A program made the position numbers and the translations under genes. This document shows, one piece after another, positions 23,096 through 37,800 of a stretch of DNA of 64,000 nt. Numbering within the stretch: position 1 is the stretch's first letter; each line of letters opens with the position of its first letter. The stretch spans positions 1 to 64,000 of the forward strand of contig CAWZYM010000110.1 of the NCBI GenBank assembly GCA_963966185.1, written 5' to 3'. This DNA comes from Rhabditoides inermis (taxonomy: Eukaryota; Nematoda; Chromadorea; Rhabditida; Rhabditidae). The notes below the pieces were generated by a model. That model did no database searches. It worked only from the letters and a program-made list of their open reading frames with translations, and was not told the origin of the DNA.

Positions 23096-25106
23096 GATGC
23101 AACAGCAACCGCAACCGCGCAAGCCGGTATGCAAATCAGAATGTACGATGATTCACATGGATGCTTCGCAGATGTTCGATCTGATGGACGAGGACGATCC
23201 TAAGCCGGCGCTGCCACCGGTGCCGGAGAGGTGCGGTCCTCCCACCATCAGCCTCGCCACCCTGCTCAACTTCGCCGTGCAGCAAGTCTTCCACGAGATC
23301 ACTGTGCTGTCCGAACTGTGAGTGGTTGCTATGTTTGACTTATCGCCAAAACAGTCTGTTAGTCACATGTGTATGTGTAATTCCGCTTCAGTTTGCCGAA
23401 GAAGCTCGACAATGATCGCAAGATCTCTTTGGTGCAGTTTGCGCAATCGACGCGCATGCTCTTCGTGAAGCTGCTCGCGATAGTCAAATGGGTCAAGACG
23501 AGCAAGAAGTTCGAGTCGTGCTCGGTGAGTGGCAAACTGCAAATAAATCCATTCCCACTAAACTAATCAAGTGATTACTGTGTGGAAAGGTAATAAAGGT
23601 GATTGTCTGTGTGAAAAGGTAGTCAAGTGATTACTGTGTGAGTACTGTCCTTTGCAGGCGATCTGCTACCTGCTGGACCAGCAGGCGCAGTTCTTCGTGG
23701 AGACGGCCGACCGCTTCGTGCAGCTGTCGAGGGAGGAGCTCGTCTTCGCCCGCCTCCCCGCTTTCCAGATATGCCCCGGTGAGAGAACACTATTGATTAT
23801 TGATTGATTAATTCGTAGTTCGTACAAGTCATGTAGTAAATACGTTTGTTTACGTATCGTTTTCAGCCGTGGACGTGCTGACCAAGGGCACGTACCAGCG
23901 CCTGCCGCTCTGCATCAAACAGCGATTCATCAAGGAGGGCAAGATCACACCCAAGGTGCGAAAATCTTGTACATGTTATTTTAATCATATGAATGCTGTG
24001 AAAAGAAATTCAAGAAAACATCATTGATCACTGACAGCGTTTTGTTTTCATATAAAACTGTTGAAACGTATATAAACCAGTTATTTGGACACTCCTGACC
24101 CATGTTGATTTGCAGGAGCAGGCTTGCGTGCTGGTCCGTCTGAACCAGGTGTTGCAGTACCGCATCTCCCGCTGCGCCCACGCCCTCTCCCCTCGCATCA
24201 AGCAGGTCGTCATCAGAAACGGAATGGTGGGTCATGGCACGTTATTAATTTACAGTTGTATGGACATGAGTTACAACGGCATTGAAACAAGCGCTATTAA
24301 TTTACAGTTGTATGTACAGTAGTACCAACAATTTCTTGTAAAAAAGACGCTGGATTTCAGCTGACTCTGGTGGTGCCGGGCGAATTTGAGGTGTCGTTCA
24401 CTGTTTTGGGTGAGATGGACACGATCAAGTGGACACTGCTCAACATCAAGGTGGGCAAGGGAGGGAGGGGAAAGAGAGAGAGAGAGAGATAGAGAAAGAG
24501 AGAGAGAGAGAGACCCAGAGTCCTCTTTCAGATGCTGGTGGAGGACTACGAGATTGGGTACGGCACGCAGCTGGTGCACCCGCTGCAGCTGCACATGATC
24601 CACAACGTGCTGCAGACGAGGATGGACGTCAGCCGGCAGGTGGGAGGGGTTCAATTCAGTTCAACTTTTATTCGGATTGCGGCTCGTCTCTCATTGGATA
24701 GTATGAATTAGTGTCGATGATTAGAAAATGGTTTAGTTGGGTTCTTTTCTTTCGACATTTAAAACTGTTTGTGTCCATATCCAAATAAGTATACCATGAA
24801 ACGTATTTGTAAGGGTAAATATTTCCCATCTGATATGGTTGTTTTTAATTCAACTAAGCGCACCGCACAGACCACAGACTTGTGATTAATTATCGATTTC
24901 TGCAGTTTACAATTGAATAACGTACGAAACATGTTTATCATCGCCGATAACAGTTGAATACCTATTTTGTGTGCATACCTTTCATTCCAGCCCATCTCGG
25001 AGGCGTACCAGTTCCTTCACGCGTTCGCGCAAGGACTGCAGTTGGAGGTGCTCTACTGCCAGTCCCTTCAGTTGGCAGCGCCCAATGGAAGGTGAGAGAG
25101 AGAGAG

Positions 25107-25151
<45 letters not shown>

Positions 25152-26253
25152 ATGATTGCAGGCTGCACAACAAGCTGATGATCGAGCGGTATGACCCGAA
25201 GGAGCGCACGCTGTCCATTGGCTACTGGCTGCAGCGCGTCACTGCCAGAAGGGGCACCCTCGCCGGAAAGTGAGTGTTTTATTTAAATTTGGTTTTAAAA
25301 CTATTATTGTGTCTTCCAGGTACGTTCCGCAGTACCGCGTGCTGATCTATGGGGATAAGAACGATCCGAATGGAGGGTTGAAGGTGGGTAAAGGGAAAGA
25401 GAGACAGAGAGAGGAAAGAGAGAGAGTGAGTGGAGAGAGAAGAGAGGAATTTTCAGGTGCGCCACTACCCCACCAGCAACAACCTGGGCGAGCTAGATGA
25501 CCGAACGGGGTGAGTGAGTGATTTGTGCGACAATCGCTCTAGATTTATTGGTCTCATAATTGTTTGACTGTATGTGATTTTGGAGTGAAACATGTATTTC
25601 GTATGTTTTTTTATGACCGAACGGGGTGAGTGATTGGATTGGAAGGATTGAGCTAGTAAAGAAGAACAATTGGACCCATCATTTTTTCCATATCTGTCAT
25701 ATCGGAGTGAAACTTATTTCCTCTCTCATTTCCTCAATCCGCTGTTCCGTTTCAGTCGCCTGTCTATGGAGCGTCTTCTGTCGGAGACACTGGCGATGCG
25801 ATGCCGGGAGCGACTGCTGAGGATCAGAAAGAAGTGAGTCCTGAGTCTTTTCATTTTGTATTATCACAGTAGGACGGAACCACCAACAGAGACTTCACGT
25901 TGTGTTACATATCCGTTGTTGTGTTATTGATGATATCGGCAGTAAATCAATTCAATTTGTTAGTGATATTGACGAGTCGCAAGGAGATGTGAGCACGAGT
26001 GTGTGTTCTAGGCTGGAGGCCGCGCAGCCGCGCGCGATGGTGCACCTGACGGGTGCGGCCGCGCCCACCCTCACCTACCCCCTGCTCACCGACAGCGCAG
26101 GCTGCAAAACGGTAAGAACATTGTCATACGCATGTCAATCAATCAATCTTTTATTGTGTAATGGTCATTTTGTGCGCTTTTAGGAGGAGCTGGTGATTTC
26201 GGTGAACATGTTCAGCGGACGCGTGCTGTGCAAGCTGACTGTGCTGGGTGGGT

Positions 26254-26295
<42 letters not shown>

Positions 26296-29200
26296 AAAAT
26301 AAATACAACGAGTTTCTTTCCAGAGAAGCGTGCGGAGCTGCGCGAGTTGGAGAAGGCGTTGTACGACTCGCAGCCGATGGAGACTCTCAGGAAGCTCATC
26401 GACAGGCTGAAGTGAGTGTGGTCGGGTTTGGAGATTTTGGTTGGATGGGTGGATGGAGCGCGGATGCCTTGGATGGAGCATTGTGGCGAATTACATGTGT
26501 GAGTTGTGACTATTTGATGTGTGGTCGTAATCGAAGCTGGCTCGTCAGAGTTTTCTCACACTCAGACAGTTTTGAAAGAGCAGCCATCCATAGTTTTCAG
26601 CTCTGACTACTTTATCGATCATACCAAAGTGACACTTCTGTCTCGTTTGCAGGGTGTTGGTGATGATGGAGCGGTACAAGGGGGCGGTGGCGTCCCTCCA
26701 GGTGCGCGTCGTCAGCCACGCACAGATGCTGCCATACGTCAATGCGGTGGGGAAGGGGGAGAGAGAGAGAGAGAGAAGGGGAGAGAGAGAGAGAGAGAGA
26801 GAAAGGGGGGAGAGAGAAGGAAGAGGTAAGAGGCACACGCTGCCTTTCTGCCTCCCACTTTGTTCGCCATGTTAGCGAGTAAAGAAAGGGTTTGATGAGA
26901 GGTTGAGAGGTGTGGAGTCGATTGATCATCCTTGCATTCAGGTGCGCGACATGCCCGCTGACCGCGTCTATCTGCAGTTCATCAAGGAGGAGCACTTCTA
27001 CTTGGTGGGTCGCTTCTCGTTTTTTTTTGCCTTGTGTGAATACTGTGATTATAACTGATTGAAATCAAGTGATTCATCACAAATTAATTCCTGTGATCAA
27101 TGTTGTTGGAAACAGCAGCTCATTGGAAACATTGCTAGCGATTGAGATACGGTTCACTTTTGAAACATGGTTTCACATGGTTTGATGGGTGTCTGTGCGG
27201 TTTCATTGCGCGATTGAGATACGGTTTACCCTTGAAACATGGTTTTACCTGGTCGATTGAATGATGTGATTGCAGATCGTGACGTTCGTGCCGGACGACG
27301 AGCAGTGTGTGCGGGTGGAGCTGTTCCTCCTGTCGACAGTCGACGACAAAATCAAGATGCTCGAGCTGAGCAAGGTGAGGGAGGGGGGGGGGAAGCAGCT
27401 GATTTTATGAAGTCTGTACTGAGTATGGAGACTGTCTGTGACTGTGATTGTGAACATAGGAATTTGAGAATAGTGAAGTGACATTGCGAACACTGCGCAT
27501 AGTTGAAGATGTGAGAGTCGAAGAAAGCAGTGTAGGATGTGATGTGTGTTGCAGGAGCGCACGTCTATCACCACTCCCATGTCCCGCTTCCTTCCGAAGC
27601 AGACGCGCCTCGGTCTCGGAGAGGGCGGCAGGGAGGAGGAGGCGGACGAGTGGACACCGCCAAGCAAGGTACTATTGTGCATCAGTAGAAAATATGTTTC
27701 ATACAGAGTGTATACTCTTGTTTTGTGGTTTGTGTTCAATGCCATAGAGTTTTCTTTCATTACAGACGCTTCATACTAAGAGTATACTCTTGTTTTGTGT
27801 TTGGTGTTCAATTATTAAGCGGAAGACAAACTCAAATCTAGGGCTAGATTTTGCCTCAGAAACACCTCAGATTCGTATCTGAGTCTCGGAAAGTGGGTCA
27901 GATTTTGCCTCAGATTTTGCCCCAGATTGTCTCGCCAGCCTCAGAAATAGGGTCAGATTGTTGCTTAGAATAGTTTATTCATAAGTTGTTATGACATACA
28001 CACAAATCGAACAATGAAATAGTACAGCTGCGGTTTGGAACTGCGCTTCCCGCCGAAAGGTGGCGAACTCGAGATTGGTCTCGCAGCGAATCTGTGGGTA
28101 TGGCTGGGCTTTCTGGGACTGGGTCGCCCATCCTTGGCGCGCTTTTCTGAACCTGGACGGTGTGCTGACTGGCAAAATGCCTGTTACCATGTCCCCAATT
28201 TCGTAACGGGACAAATCTCTTTCGGCGGGAAGCAACAATCTGACCCTCTTTCTGAGGCTGGAGAAGCAATCTGAGGCAAAATCTGAGGCAAATCTTACCC
28301 AAAATCTGAACCTCTTTCCGACCCTCAGATACAAATCTGAGCCTGTTTCTGACCCTAGGATTTGAGTCTGCCCGCTACTTTATGTTGTCTTGTTAGTAAT
28401 ACTTGTCATTCAGCGCATGCGCCTTCCGGTATCAGCCGTGCCAGCAGTGGTGGTGGTGGGAGGGGGAGGGGAGGCTGGCGAGTCGACGGCGTCCCGACCG
28501 AGTGTCCACCGGATGCTCACTGTCGCCGTGGCGGCTGTCGATGATCGGTCGGTGGGGGAGAGAGGCCAGAGGGGGGGGGGTGGTGTATTGTGAGATGTAT
28601 GTTTCACTGTGAAGTAATATTGGGAACGAGAGGTTTTCTGTAATAATGACTCAGACTTGTTTGTAATGAGCTACTGATAACTGATTAGTATAAATAATGA
28701 TGCATGATGTGTTTCAGGGTGTGCTTTATGCGTCTGTGCGACGAGCTCGACCGTCGCGGCATCCGCTACAGGAGCGTGGAGGAGGAGCCGGTGGTCGGGG
28801 GACTGTGTCTGCATATAGAGGAGTGAGTGGGAGATGGGGAAGAAGGAATGTGCGCACGGTGAGGGACAAGAATGCAAGGATTGAGTGGGGAATATGAAGA
28901 GAGAGGGTAGACGGATAAGGAGTTACTGAATGGTCTTGGTCAGGGTGAGGGACGAGATTGCAAGAGAAGAGTGTGGTTGGAAAGTGTTTTGTGAATTGTA
29001 TGTTTCGCGTTGCGTATGAAGTGAGTTGCTGGATACACAATCAATTTTGTTTGGGATATTCAAATCAAACCTCACAATTATGCATTCTATCCACGATGTA
29101 AACACTCTACAATTTATATGAAATGTACCGTATGCATTTGTTTAGCCAGGATATAGCAATTCTGGAATTGATTGATCGATTAATTGATGTAACACGTGTT

Positions 29201-32200
29201 GCAGTGTCTCTTCGGCGCTGGACGTGTCGTGTCCCGAGTTCTTCTCCTCGCTCGTCCGCTGTTGCATGCGCCTCGACACTCGCGCCCGTCTCATCTGGCC
29301 ATTCGAGTGCGCCATGCGAGAGAACCCCCTCCCGGTCGACTACCATGGAGAGATCCAGGCTGACGGGGTGAGTGGCTAAGCGAGGGTTCATAGGCATACT
29401 GTAGGTTTCTGAGAGGGGTGGATGACGCATTGTCTTATGCGTGAAGGTCATGGGGTGGGTGGGCTGGCTGACGTGACGGGGTGGGTGGCAAAACGAGGGT
29501 GGGAATACTGTAAGTTTCACAAACGTACCGTATCCTGAGTGAGAGACGCAGACGGAGAGACGCACGCCGACGGGGTGGGTGGCAAAGCAAGGGTGGGAAT
29601 ACTGTAGGTTTCACAAACGTACCGTATCCTGAGTGAGAGACGCAGACGGAGAGACGCACGCCGACGGGGTGGGTGGCAAAGCAAGGGTGGGAATACTGTA
29701 GGTTTCACGAACGTACCGTATCCTGAGTGAGAGACGCAGACGGAGAGACGCACGCCGACGGGGTGGGTTGGACTTTGGAGTTATGGTCGACAAAAACTGT
29801 GTGGTCAAGTGGACAGTTATCCCCGTCGACAGGCAGAGATGTAGGAGGACGGGGTGGGCAACGCAAGGGTGGATGAAGAATACCGTTGGTTTCACAAACC
29901 AACTGTAGGTTCATGAGTGGGGTGGGACCATACCCACGGTGAAACAACGTCGCTTCCACTCTTGAGCACTGTACATCAGTACAGCCTCGCTATTATGCAA
30001 AAACTGTTTTATGAGATTTCTATGACATGAACTGCTTTATAGTGGGTCCCCCGTTTTGGCGGTAGGCAAGCTGGGAATCGTCATTCTTTTATTATGCGGA
30101 GGCGCATACATGATGAGTCGAACGGTTGCTATCTATATAGTTCATTGCGCGCTATCTAAACCGGATGACCGGTGTCATTTCTGAGAGAAATGTATGGAAA
30201 TGATATGCAAAATTACTCATTTGCTACCGTCTTAAGGATTCGAGATCGAATTGCTGAACTTGATTTGGAAATAACTTCGTTCAAAGTTGATAGAATCATA
30301 CAAAAATTTGATGAGAGGTGCATCGATACCATAGCTACAGCTCTATGATCGCAGTTTTGGAAATTTCGTGTTTATAATGGAGTTATTTAGTAAAATGTGG
30401 ATTACATTAAATACATAACTTGAAAACAAGTTATGTTATCGGTTGATATCAATCTACCTGCATTATAGAGACTGCTTAGGTTTCGTCTGAGGATGAATTG
30501 ACGTTAAAAAACCGAACCTACCAACTAGGAGTTTTCATATAGAACATACACTTTTCTTGATTGTCCAAAATCTACCAAACTTCACACGTGTATGCCTATT
30601 GACCCGCTCTACAAACGTATGATCTCAGAATTGAAATATCTTCTTCCAGAATACCGTAACCGTAAGCATCGAATTATTAGTGGTATTTTTGGAATGAGGC
30701 ACATTTACATTATTTTCTCATCTGTCTGCGGCATTTCTTCGACCAAAGATAATTCGCCTACCGCCAAAATAATTCGCCTATAAGATCGATTACTTTGTCC
30801 GGAGACTATTTGGTTATGATTGCACAATGGAACTTATGGCTGACGTGAATGGCAAAGTATGGTTCAAGAAGTGATTGTGTGTGAATTTTCAAGGTATCGT
30901 TTGGACCAGTAGTCAGTAGTGAATGACAATGACAAGGTGCATGACATTTTGAGTAAATGACAATTATCTTTTTTGAGGGAATGTCTCCCTTGCAGGCGTG
31001 CACCTCGTGGGTGACGGAGCTGTCGGACAACCGCAGCAACCTGCAGATGCCCAACAGCGACTCGATCAGGTACGGAAGGGGGGGGGGTGTCCGTTGCCTG
31101 TTGCCACGTTGCCAGTCTCTTTTTTGATGGTGTCATAGTGTGTTTGGTCGCTCTGATAGGGTTTCTGGCGAGAGTATTATTTTTCGTGGTGTTTGACTAT
31201 GCAGTTTATAGTGGTGTGGTTGTTGAGTTTGCGGGATCTCATTTTATCCGTTCAGCACGACGATCGTGGACCGTCTGTCGATCTACGCGCACATGTTCAA
31301 GCTGGTGCACCGCTTCAGCCGCGCCTACCACGCATACTACAAGGACATGTGCAGGGTGGGTGTGTTGGCAAGTTGGAATGATTAGCTTGATTAAAGTTCT
31401 GTGGTTTTTTTTGCTATGACTTGATGGTGAAACGTAGTTTATTGTGTTTTACACCATGCATATGAGGGACATGTGTAGGATAGTTGGTGAGGGTTGGTTG
31501 GATGGAATGTTTTGTTTAATGTTGGTGATTGAGTTCTGCGGTTTTTCATTTTGATATGGTTTGATGGTGAAACGTAGTTCATAAAGTGAGTGGAATTTGC
31601 GAATTTATGGGTTCATTTCCACATTGGTATTGTTGACGAGTTGTCTTTGTCGATGATATATTTGTGCAAAAGGGATAGGGGTGGTTTGTATCATCGCGCT
31701 CCTAGGCGTCTGACAAGGAAAGTGTCTCAGGGCCTCCGCTCCAAATTGAACGAAATGTGGCTCATTCGCTAGCCAAGGGCTTCCTGATCAATGTTGCCAT
31801 TGATCATTTTTGCTGCGGTGCACGTTGAAGTACCGTAATCCTACCGTAAAGTTTTGACGATTTCCGTGCTTTTTCACTGTTGCGAGTAGTCATCGCGTTT
31901 GAGAGAACACAAATCCAGCTCGGTTGTCCTAGTGGTTAGCGAGTCGGCGTAGTATTCTGGCAGTGCCGGGTTCGATCCCGGCTATAGTCTTTTTGTTTTT
32001 GCAACTTTGAATATATTCGAAAGTGATGAATATATCAACATTAATCATATAACAATAACATAATACCGACTAACGCTGTTTTGAAATAAATTAAATCAGT
32101 AGGTTAACATCTATAGACTAACAACAACATGCAATTCTACTTGTCATTAATCATGATTTATGATAACCATCACGGATTGTCGTTCATGAGTCACCACCAA

Positions 32201-33676
32201 CAGAAAAAGAACTTGAACAAGAACAAGAACGGTGGCAAGAAGCAAAGGGTCCGGAATGGGCAGTGCCTGGTGACGATGCGGCGACGCCACGCGCGGACTA
32301 GTCTGTGCGGGTGTCCATCATTCCATCCATCATCCACCACACCACGCTCTTCCCGGAGTCACGCCGCACAAAATATCGCGCGGCAAATGTCTAGAAGTCG
32401 GAAATTCCGAAATAATGGGTAGTTGGGAGGTCAGGAATTCGCTAAACAATACGCTCGCACGCTCATTCGGAACTGGTGAAAAGAAGCATTCGGTGGACCG
32501 CAGACTACTCGAACTACTCGAACGACTTCGAACTACTTCGGAAACGGTTTTTGAAGAGCCTGATCACGCCTTCATTATTTCATTGTCATTACCTCATTCA
32601 TTTCCTTTCCCCACTTGGAATGAATGGTAAATGAGACAGTTGCATGGTTTCCTAACTATCAGCGGTCTGGTCTGCGGTCCACCGAATGCTTCTTTTCACC
32701 AGTTCCGAATGAGCGTGCGAGCGTATTGTTTAGCGAATTCCTGACCTCCCAACTACCCATTATTTCGGAATTTCCGACTTCTAGACATTTGCCGCGCGAT
32801 ATTTTGTGCGGCGTGACTCCGGGAAGAGCGTGGTGTGGTGGATGATGGATGGAATGATGGACACCCGCCCAGACTAGTCCGCGCGTGGCGTCGCCGCATC
32901 GTCACCAGGCACTGCCCATTCCGGACCCTTTGCTTCTTTGCCACCGTTCTTGTTCAAGTTCTTTTTCTGTTGGTGGTGACTCATGAACGACAATCCGTGA
33001 TGGTTATCATAAATCATGATTAATGACAAGTAGAATTGCATGTTGTTGTTAGTCTATAGATGTTAACCTACTGATTTAATTTATTTCAAAACAGCGTTAG
33101 TCGGTATTATGTTATTGTTATATGATTAATGTTGATATATTCATCACTTTCGAATATATTCAAAGTTGCAAAAACAAAAAGACTATAGCCGGGATCGAAC
33201 CCGGCACTGCCAGAATACTACGCCGACTCGCTAACCACTAGGACAACCGAGCTGAATTTGTGTTCTCTCAAACGCGATGACTACTCGCAACAGTGAAAAA
33301 GCACGGAAATCGTCAAAACTTTACGGTAGGATTACGGTACTTCAACGTGCACCGCAGCAAAAATGATCAATGGCAACATTGATCAGGAAGCCCTTGGCTA
33401 GCGAATGAGCCACATTTCGTTCAATTGGGAGCGGAGGCCCTGAGACACATTCCTTGTGAGATAAGCTGAAAAAAGATATATTGCCGGCTTTATGCATTGG
33501 TCGACTATGTACTGGACATGTAACTTATTTCGAGTGATTTGGTTGTCAATGCATTATTCCTGTTTTTTTCAGGTACACGCGTACACGTATCACAAGCTGG
33601 TGCTGGCTTACGGACCGAGGAGGGACCAGCTCCTCATCATGTCATTCAAGCCAAAGGCCAACCACAACAAGTGGGT

Positions 33677-33717
<41 letters not shown>

Positions 33718-34799
33718 CATTACAAAAGATTACTGTGAAAGAGTCGTAGTGCACTCGGTCTCGGTTCCTTTCACCAGTTTGAATGTATGCTGAGTCTACT
33801 GATACCTCTCTTGTTCCAGCCGCCTGATGCTGTCGTTCGGCCAGACTATGCCGGTCTCGCTCCACTCGAAGTCGTCGGGTGTCCGCTGGCCGGACGAGCT
33901 GCGGTGGAATCCGCACGCCATGATGACCACGCTCCTCACAGAGAAGCTCAACTCGGACCTGGGTGGGTGACTGTTTCATTAAAGACGTTGTCAGTTTCTT
34001 CGATAGATGTCGTGTATCGTGTTGCAAAGAGATTTCTGAAGAGACTTATAAAGAGAAACATGATCTTATATGTGTTTGCAGACCTGGTGGAGCTGGTGCA
34101 CTACCTGGTGACGACGGCGGCTCCACTGGCTGCTCTGGCTGCCTTCTCCAGGACCAGGTTCCAGTCGTGCAAGGTGGGTGGTGGGGGATTAACAACAACA
34201 GGTGTGATCGAACAATTGAAGGCTGTCACTATCACTGTAACTATGCTATTTCTTGGAACGTACATTTTATGTGCATTCTTGGAACTAGGGGAAGTGCTAG
34301 TACATTGGCAACATAAAAACTGGATGGTATTGAAGGTGACCTCTATCACCGGTTTTATGCAAATCCTTGAAACGGACATTTTATGTGTTTGAATTGTCCT
34401 TTTTAAGGTTCTCGCGCAGATGTTGGGCATCGACCTGAGCTACCCACTGCAGCTCAAGGTAGGTGCACTTGTTTACCTTGTTGTTTACTTGTTTACATTG
34501 TTGTTTACTTGTTTACATTGTTTACATTCCCATGTTCAGTGTCACCTGCTGGCTGTGAACGAGCACACTGTGCGTCTCGTCTACGGCGCCGTCCACCTCG
34601 AGTTCCAGATGCTGCAGGAGGAGAAGGTATCGATCGATTATTGATTGGTATTGATTGATTGATTTTGACAATGTGCGTTCAAGGTGGCAGTGCGGGACTG
34701 CGCGCGGAATTCGAACGCCGCCGGTCTGCATCACTTTTTCCATCTGCTGTCGGGGTGAGTGAGAGGGAGGGAGAGAAGGAGGGAGGGAGGGAGGGAGCA

Positions 34800-34831
<32 letters not shown>

Positions 34832-37800
34832 GAGAGGATGGAATGATTGGAGAGAGTTTCAGTGGCACATCGCAGTCTCTCGCCTCGTCGGCCTCGTCTC
34901 TGGGTGTGAAGAAGGAAGGAGGAGGGGGAGGGAGGGGTGGCCTGTCTGCCGCCTCGCCCGCCGCTCCTGCCAGCTTCCCCCACCAGCACGTGGGTTGTTT
35001 TTTAAAAGTGTTTTTGATGTTAATCACGTGTTACCAGTTATTAAGGTGTAATTGTTGTTTTGACTTGTGGTGAGGGGATGAAAGATATTTTCTCTGATTT
35101 CGTATTATTTTGAAATATTTAGTAGCGTGATCGAACAACTCATTGAATAGTACAAGAGTCGTGTGTTACATGGGAACGTTGAAGCGTATTTGTTGCAATT
35201 GTGAATAACGCGACTGTCTTCCAGTCGTCGTCGTCTCCGCAGCAGCACCAGTCCCTGTCGGTGCCCCCGTCTCTGGGGGCGGGCGGCTCTCCTGGTCTCC
35301 GCCTCGGGGGAGGAGGAGGGGGAGGGGAGGGTGGCCAGCTGGAGTGCACGCCCGCGCCCGTTCTCATCGACCACCAGACGTTGGCCAAGGCGTGCGCGTG
35401 GAGCGATGATGGTGAGGGGGGGTTGGTGAATTGTAGGTTTCAGCGTTAGTTTATCGCACGTTGTTGAGTGTTTTGTGTAATGTCAAAACGACGAAGTGAA
35501 GAGTTTAATCAACACAATTGTAGTCGATGTAATATCTGATACACGAATACTAAAAGTTCGTTCAGGCTCTGGCTTACGCACGTCTCCCTTGGACGAGTAC
35601 CTGTTCGGACTGAGCGTCATCCACCGGCTGGGGCACGCGCTGGAGGTGGGGCGGGGAGGGAGGGAGAGAGAGAGGAGGGAGGGAGAAGGAGAGGGAGAAG
35701 AGAGAGATGAAAGAGGGGGGAGAGATGGAGAGGAGAGAGAGAGGGGAGGGAGAGGGGAGGGAGGAGAGAGAGGGAGGGAGAGAGATTCGTACCTTGCAGG
35801 CTGTGCGCCGTCACACTGCGTCCGGCATGGCCAGCCAGACGATGCAGCCGCAGCTCCCGATCAGGACGCTCGAGTGCGGCAGCGATGCGGTGAGTACGGG
35901 GGAGGGGGGAATCAATCAATCAATGGAATCAATCAAATCGTTTATTGATTGATTGATTGGGAGAGGGAGGGGGGGGGGGTTATCGAGTTATAGGTTATAG
36001 TGGCAGAGCCGGAGCGAAGTTTATTATTCGTCATTATGTTGTGAGTGGGCGAGTTAGTGGGCAAGACAAAATAGCTGTCTAATTAGTAGTCTCATGTTGT
36101 GTCTGGGTAATGTGGCTGCTGGAACGTATTGTAAACGTGCGGCAGTGATGCTGTGAGTTGGGGAGGGGAGTTATAGGGGCAGAGCCGGAATGATGTTTAT
36201 TATTTGTCATAATTCATAATGCTCTGAGTGGGGGAGTTAGTGGGCAAGAAGAAAGTCAGATTGATTGTGACAGGATGTGGCAGGGTAATAGAAATACTGA
36301 AACGTATTATGTGCGAGTGTGATTATGGGTTAATATGAAGATATGAAAGGACGATTGCTCGTGTCAAGTCGTGGCAAGGTGATGAAAGTGGTGGTACGTA
36401 TTGTTTGTGATCAATCGTTTTTCCAATTTCTGTTTTGAAGGGTATTGTATCTAGTGTTTGAACACTTTGTATACGTGAAATTGCTATTTTCGTGAGATTC
36501 ATTTGTAGTAGAATGGGTGAAACGTAGTGTTGTTGGTGCCTGGGATTCACTCACTGACATTGAGTGTCGTTTAGAACCTGACGGCGACCAAATTGCTAGG
36601 GGGTGACTATTTGAAAACCGTTTTCAAATCCCGATGTAAGTGTGGCATTGCAAGTCTCGTTCTCTAGTAGTTCTCTATCTAGTATCGATAGTAGTAGAAT
36701 GGGTGAAGTTGAATCGCTATTGCAGCTCTCGTTATTGGTATTTTCGTGAGAATCGTTTGTAGTATAATGGTTGAAACGTAGTGTTGTTATTGCCTGGATC
36801 CTCTTCTTCTAATAAGTGTGGCATTGCAGCTCTCGTTCTCCGTGCCGACCGTCTCGGCAGGCCGGCAGCCTTCGGGTGCGGCGGCGGCTGGGGCAGGCGG
36901 TCCCGGCTCGGCCGCCCCGCCCCCCACCAGCACCGTCCACTTCCGACTATACATTGACGACAAGACCATGACGCTGAGGATGAAGATCAAGTATTGTGAG
37001 TGCAAGGAGTCAGAGACACTATTAAATTACCGCCAAGTTAAGACAGTGGAAAACGTTTGAGGTTTGAGACACAGTGGAATGAGTCACATGATCATGAGAC
37101 ACAAGTTGGGACAGGGGCAAAACTGTTAAGTTGGAGTGAATGTACGTGTTGCAGTGGGTACGGACATGCCGGCGGAGAGTGACGTGCGCGCGATGGAGAG
37201 GTACTTTGAGGTGAGTCACATTGTTACATTGCTAGTTTGGTTTTGGGACACTTTTTCCGTCTCCCTGTCAACCTTTCCGTTTTCAGCAGTGCATGTCTCA
37301 TTCTTGACTCTTAATTTTGTTTCTATATTTATTATTCATTTATTCATCTCTCTACAATATACACCTTTCTCTTCTTCCAACCTCCTCCTCGTTTTGAGAA
37401 TAGTACATTCTATTTGTCTCTATATTGTTTCCTGAACTTCTTCCAACCTCCGTCCTCTGTTTCAGCAGTGCGTGTGCCGTCAGGGCAACGAGATGTCGGT
37501 GGTGTCGTTTGTGCACCTCTGCCGTCTCACCCCGCACTCGGCCCTCGCTGGAGTCGCCAGCATCGTCCAGCAGCAGATGGTGGGTGGGGGTGGGTGGATA
37601 CTCCATATCTGAGCCTGCACGGTGTGATTTGGTGAAGCGTTGTTTGATAGTGTGGTAGCAAATGGTGGATTGGGAACTCATACTACTATCCGTATTCTGT
37701 TCTGTCTCGGTCGGATAGATTAGGATGTGACTAGGAGGTGGTGGTATGAGTCGACAAGGAAAGCATTGAGGTGTGCACATTGGTCTGGTAGAGTATGGTG

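Larger units (their letters stand above)
31711..33460. mobile_element. 1.75-kb near-perfect palindrome (foldback element)
   Basis: Left arm 31711-32505 and right arm 32670-33460 are inverted copies with only scattered differences, separated by about 164 bp. The whole element lies inside a single MED14 intron (31356-33572). It has no long ORF. Each arm holds a tRNA-like segment with A and B boxes (31918-31987 and its mirror 33183-33253). In the MED14 transcript it would form an approximately 790-bp hairpin. Confidence 0.92.
24472..35787. repeat. Intronic (GA)n/(CT)n tracts in MED14
   Basis: Tracts at about 24472-24515, 25093-25146, 25395-25447, 26258-26292, 26758-26825, 33681-33715, 34754-34840 and 35660-35787. 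Several start within a few bases of the 5' splice site, so the donor GTGAG runs straight into GAGAGA. Confidence 0.95.
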
